NCBI GenBank assembly: GCA_013044085.1
Contig: JABEVI010000163.1
Coordinates: 1-6,892, forward strand
Reading direction: 5' to 3'
Length of the DNA stretch: 6,892 bases
From: Steroidobacteraceae bacterium
Lineage (GTDB): Bacteria > Pseudomonadota > Gammaproteobacteria > Steroidobacterales > Steroidobacteraceae
The notes below the pieces were generated by a model. It was not told the DNA's origin. It worked only from the letters and a program-made list of their open reading frames with translations, and did not search any database. The translations under genes were made by a program, and so were the position numbers. Shown here one piece after another: positions 6,037 to 6,892 of the stretch (positions within the stretch are counted from its first letter, which is position 1; every line of letters begins with the position of its first letter).

Positions 6037-6892
6037 GCTTCGTCCGGGTTCTCGAGGGAAATCGTCTCGCTTTTCTGTGCGTCGCGTTCGCGCTGGCCGC
6101 GGCCGGGCTGTTCGCGGCGGTCGGCCTGCCCGTCGGACTCTTCCCGGTGACGAGCTTTCCGCGAATCCGCATCGAAGTCGGTGCCGGCAGCATGCCGGCG
6201 AAGCAGATGCTGATCGACGTGACGCAGCCGCTTGAAGAAGCGGCGCGTGCGGTGCCCGGGGCGGTCGACGTCGTCTCGACCACCTCGCGCGGCTCGGCGG
6301 AGATCTTCGTCGACTTCCCCTGGGGTTCGGACATGAACCAGGCGGTGCTGCGCGTCGCGACCGCGTTTGCGCAAACGCTGCCGAGCCTGCCGCCCGGCAC
6401 GACCTACGATGCGATCCAGATGAGTCCGAACGTGATCATGCCGTTCGTCTCCTACGCGCTGATCTCGAACCGGGTGTCACCGGCCGACCTGCGGCGCCTC
6501 GCCAAATACCAGATCGGCCCGCTGCTCGAGGGCATCCAGGGGATCCGCCGGGTCGGCGTCACCGGTGGCCAGACGCCGGAGGTCGAGGTCACCGTCAATC
6601 CGCTGAAGCTCGAGGCCTACGGACTCACCCTCGCGGATGTCTCACAGGCGATCGCCGCGACCAACACCATCAGCGCGGTCGGCAGGCTCGAGGATAACGA
6701 TCTTCTGTATCTGGCGATCGCCAACAACGCCTTCACCTCGGTGCGCTCGGTACGCGAAGTCGCCCTGCACACCGCCAAGGGCGGCGTCGTGCGCGTCGGC
6801 GACGTCGCCGACGTAACGATGGGTTCCGTACCGCAGTGGCTGCTCGTCGATGACGACGGCAAGCCGGCGGTCACGTTCGACGTCTACCAACA
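6033..6892 (+). CDS. RND efflux transporter permease, N-terminal part
   Basis: This is the inner-membrane proton-driven pump of the tripartite system. 286 codons are visible and the gene continues past the right edge; full RND pumps are about 1000-1050 residues. TM1 is at about 10-31, followed by the periplasmic entry GLPVGLFPVTSFPRIRIEVGAG, then porter PN1-like sequence with VPGAVDVVSTTSRGSAEIFVDFPWGSDMNQAVLRV. Further on are SPNVIMPFVSYALIS (131-145), LLEGIQGIRRVGVTGGQTPEVEVTVNPLKLEAYGLTLADVSQAI (164-207) and VVRVGDVADVTMG (252-264), all standard RND porter motifs. The N-terminal part lacks the PVDAFPDVTNVQV pattern of CzcA/CusA and looks like a divergent subgroup carrying TTSRGSAEI. The TM4 motif that separates metal from drug pumps lies beyond the window. 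The start ATG at 6033 overlaps the adaptor stop (ATGA) and no Shine-Dalgarno precedes it, so translation is probably coupled. Confidence 0.94.
   Translation, partial: MSFVRVLEGNRLAFLCVAFALAAAGLFAAVGLPVGLFPVTSFPRIRIEVGAGSMPAKQMLIDVTQPLEEAARAVPGAVDVVSTTSRGSAEIFVDFPWGSDMNQAVLRVATAFAQTLPSLPPGTTYDAIQMSPNVIMPFVSYALISNRVSPADLRRLAKYQIGPLLEGIQGIRRVGVTGGQTPEVEVTVNPLKLEAYGLTLADVSQAIAATNTISAVGRLEDNDLLYLAIANNAFTSVRSVREVALHTAKGGVVRVGDVADVTMGSVPQWLLVDDDGKPAVTFDVYQ
6794..6813. repeat. Perfect 20-bp palindrome inside the pump gene
   Basis: CGTCGGCGACGTCGCCGACG is fully self-complementary. It encodes the VGDVAD segment of the conserved RND motif, with GTC GGC GAC mirrored by GTC GCC GAC. The conserved protein motif and GC-rich codon choice are enough to explain it, so no regulatory role is claimed. 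Confidence 0.5.

Overview
The window is GC-rich DNA with strong G/C preference at third codon positions, few gaps between genes and several four-base gene overlaps. It encodes a Gram-negative envelope (outer-membrane lipoprotein, periplasmic adaptor, RND pump), so the host is a GC-rich proteobacterium, probably gamma or beta. The sequence alone does not fix the genus. No mobile element, CRISPR array, tRNA or rRNA was seen.

Layout. The left edge holds the last 50 codons of an msrB-type methionine sulfoxide reductase on the + strand (2-154). Facing it on the - strand, and sharing the stop tetramer CTAG with it, is the last gene of a three-gene regulatory operon read leftward: an OmpR-family response regulator (3297 to 2632), a membrane histidine kinase (2635 to 1256) and an exported YncE/YVTN-like beta-propeller protein (1233 to 151). 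The regulator and kinase overlap by ATGA, and the propeller starts 22 bases after the kinase stop. A 238-base intergenic region (3298-3535) separates this operon from a divergent + strand operon. That operon encodes a tripartite efflux system in the order outer-membrane factor (3536-4963), membrane-fusion adaptor (4960-6036) and RND inner-membrane pump (from 6033, running off the right edge). Both junctions are ATGA overlaps.

How the genes probably work together. The kinase presumably senses an envelope signal and phosphorylates the regulator, which acts in the shared intergenic region to control the pump operon and perhaps its own operon. That region carries a tandem 11-bp direct repeat (3401-3422) that is the best candidate regulator site. 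It resembles PmrA/OmpR-type boxes. Gene order and the CusRS/CopRS-like regulators suggest metal efflux, but the visible N-terminus of the pump does not look like classical CzcA/CusA, so the substrate is left open. The least explained part is the exported propeller inside the sensor operon, which may be an accessory sensing or binding protein.
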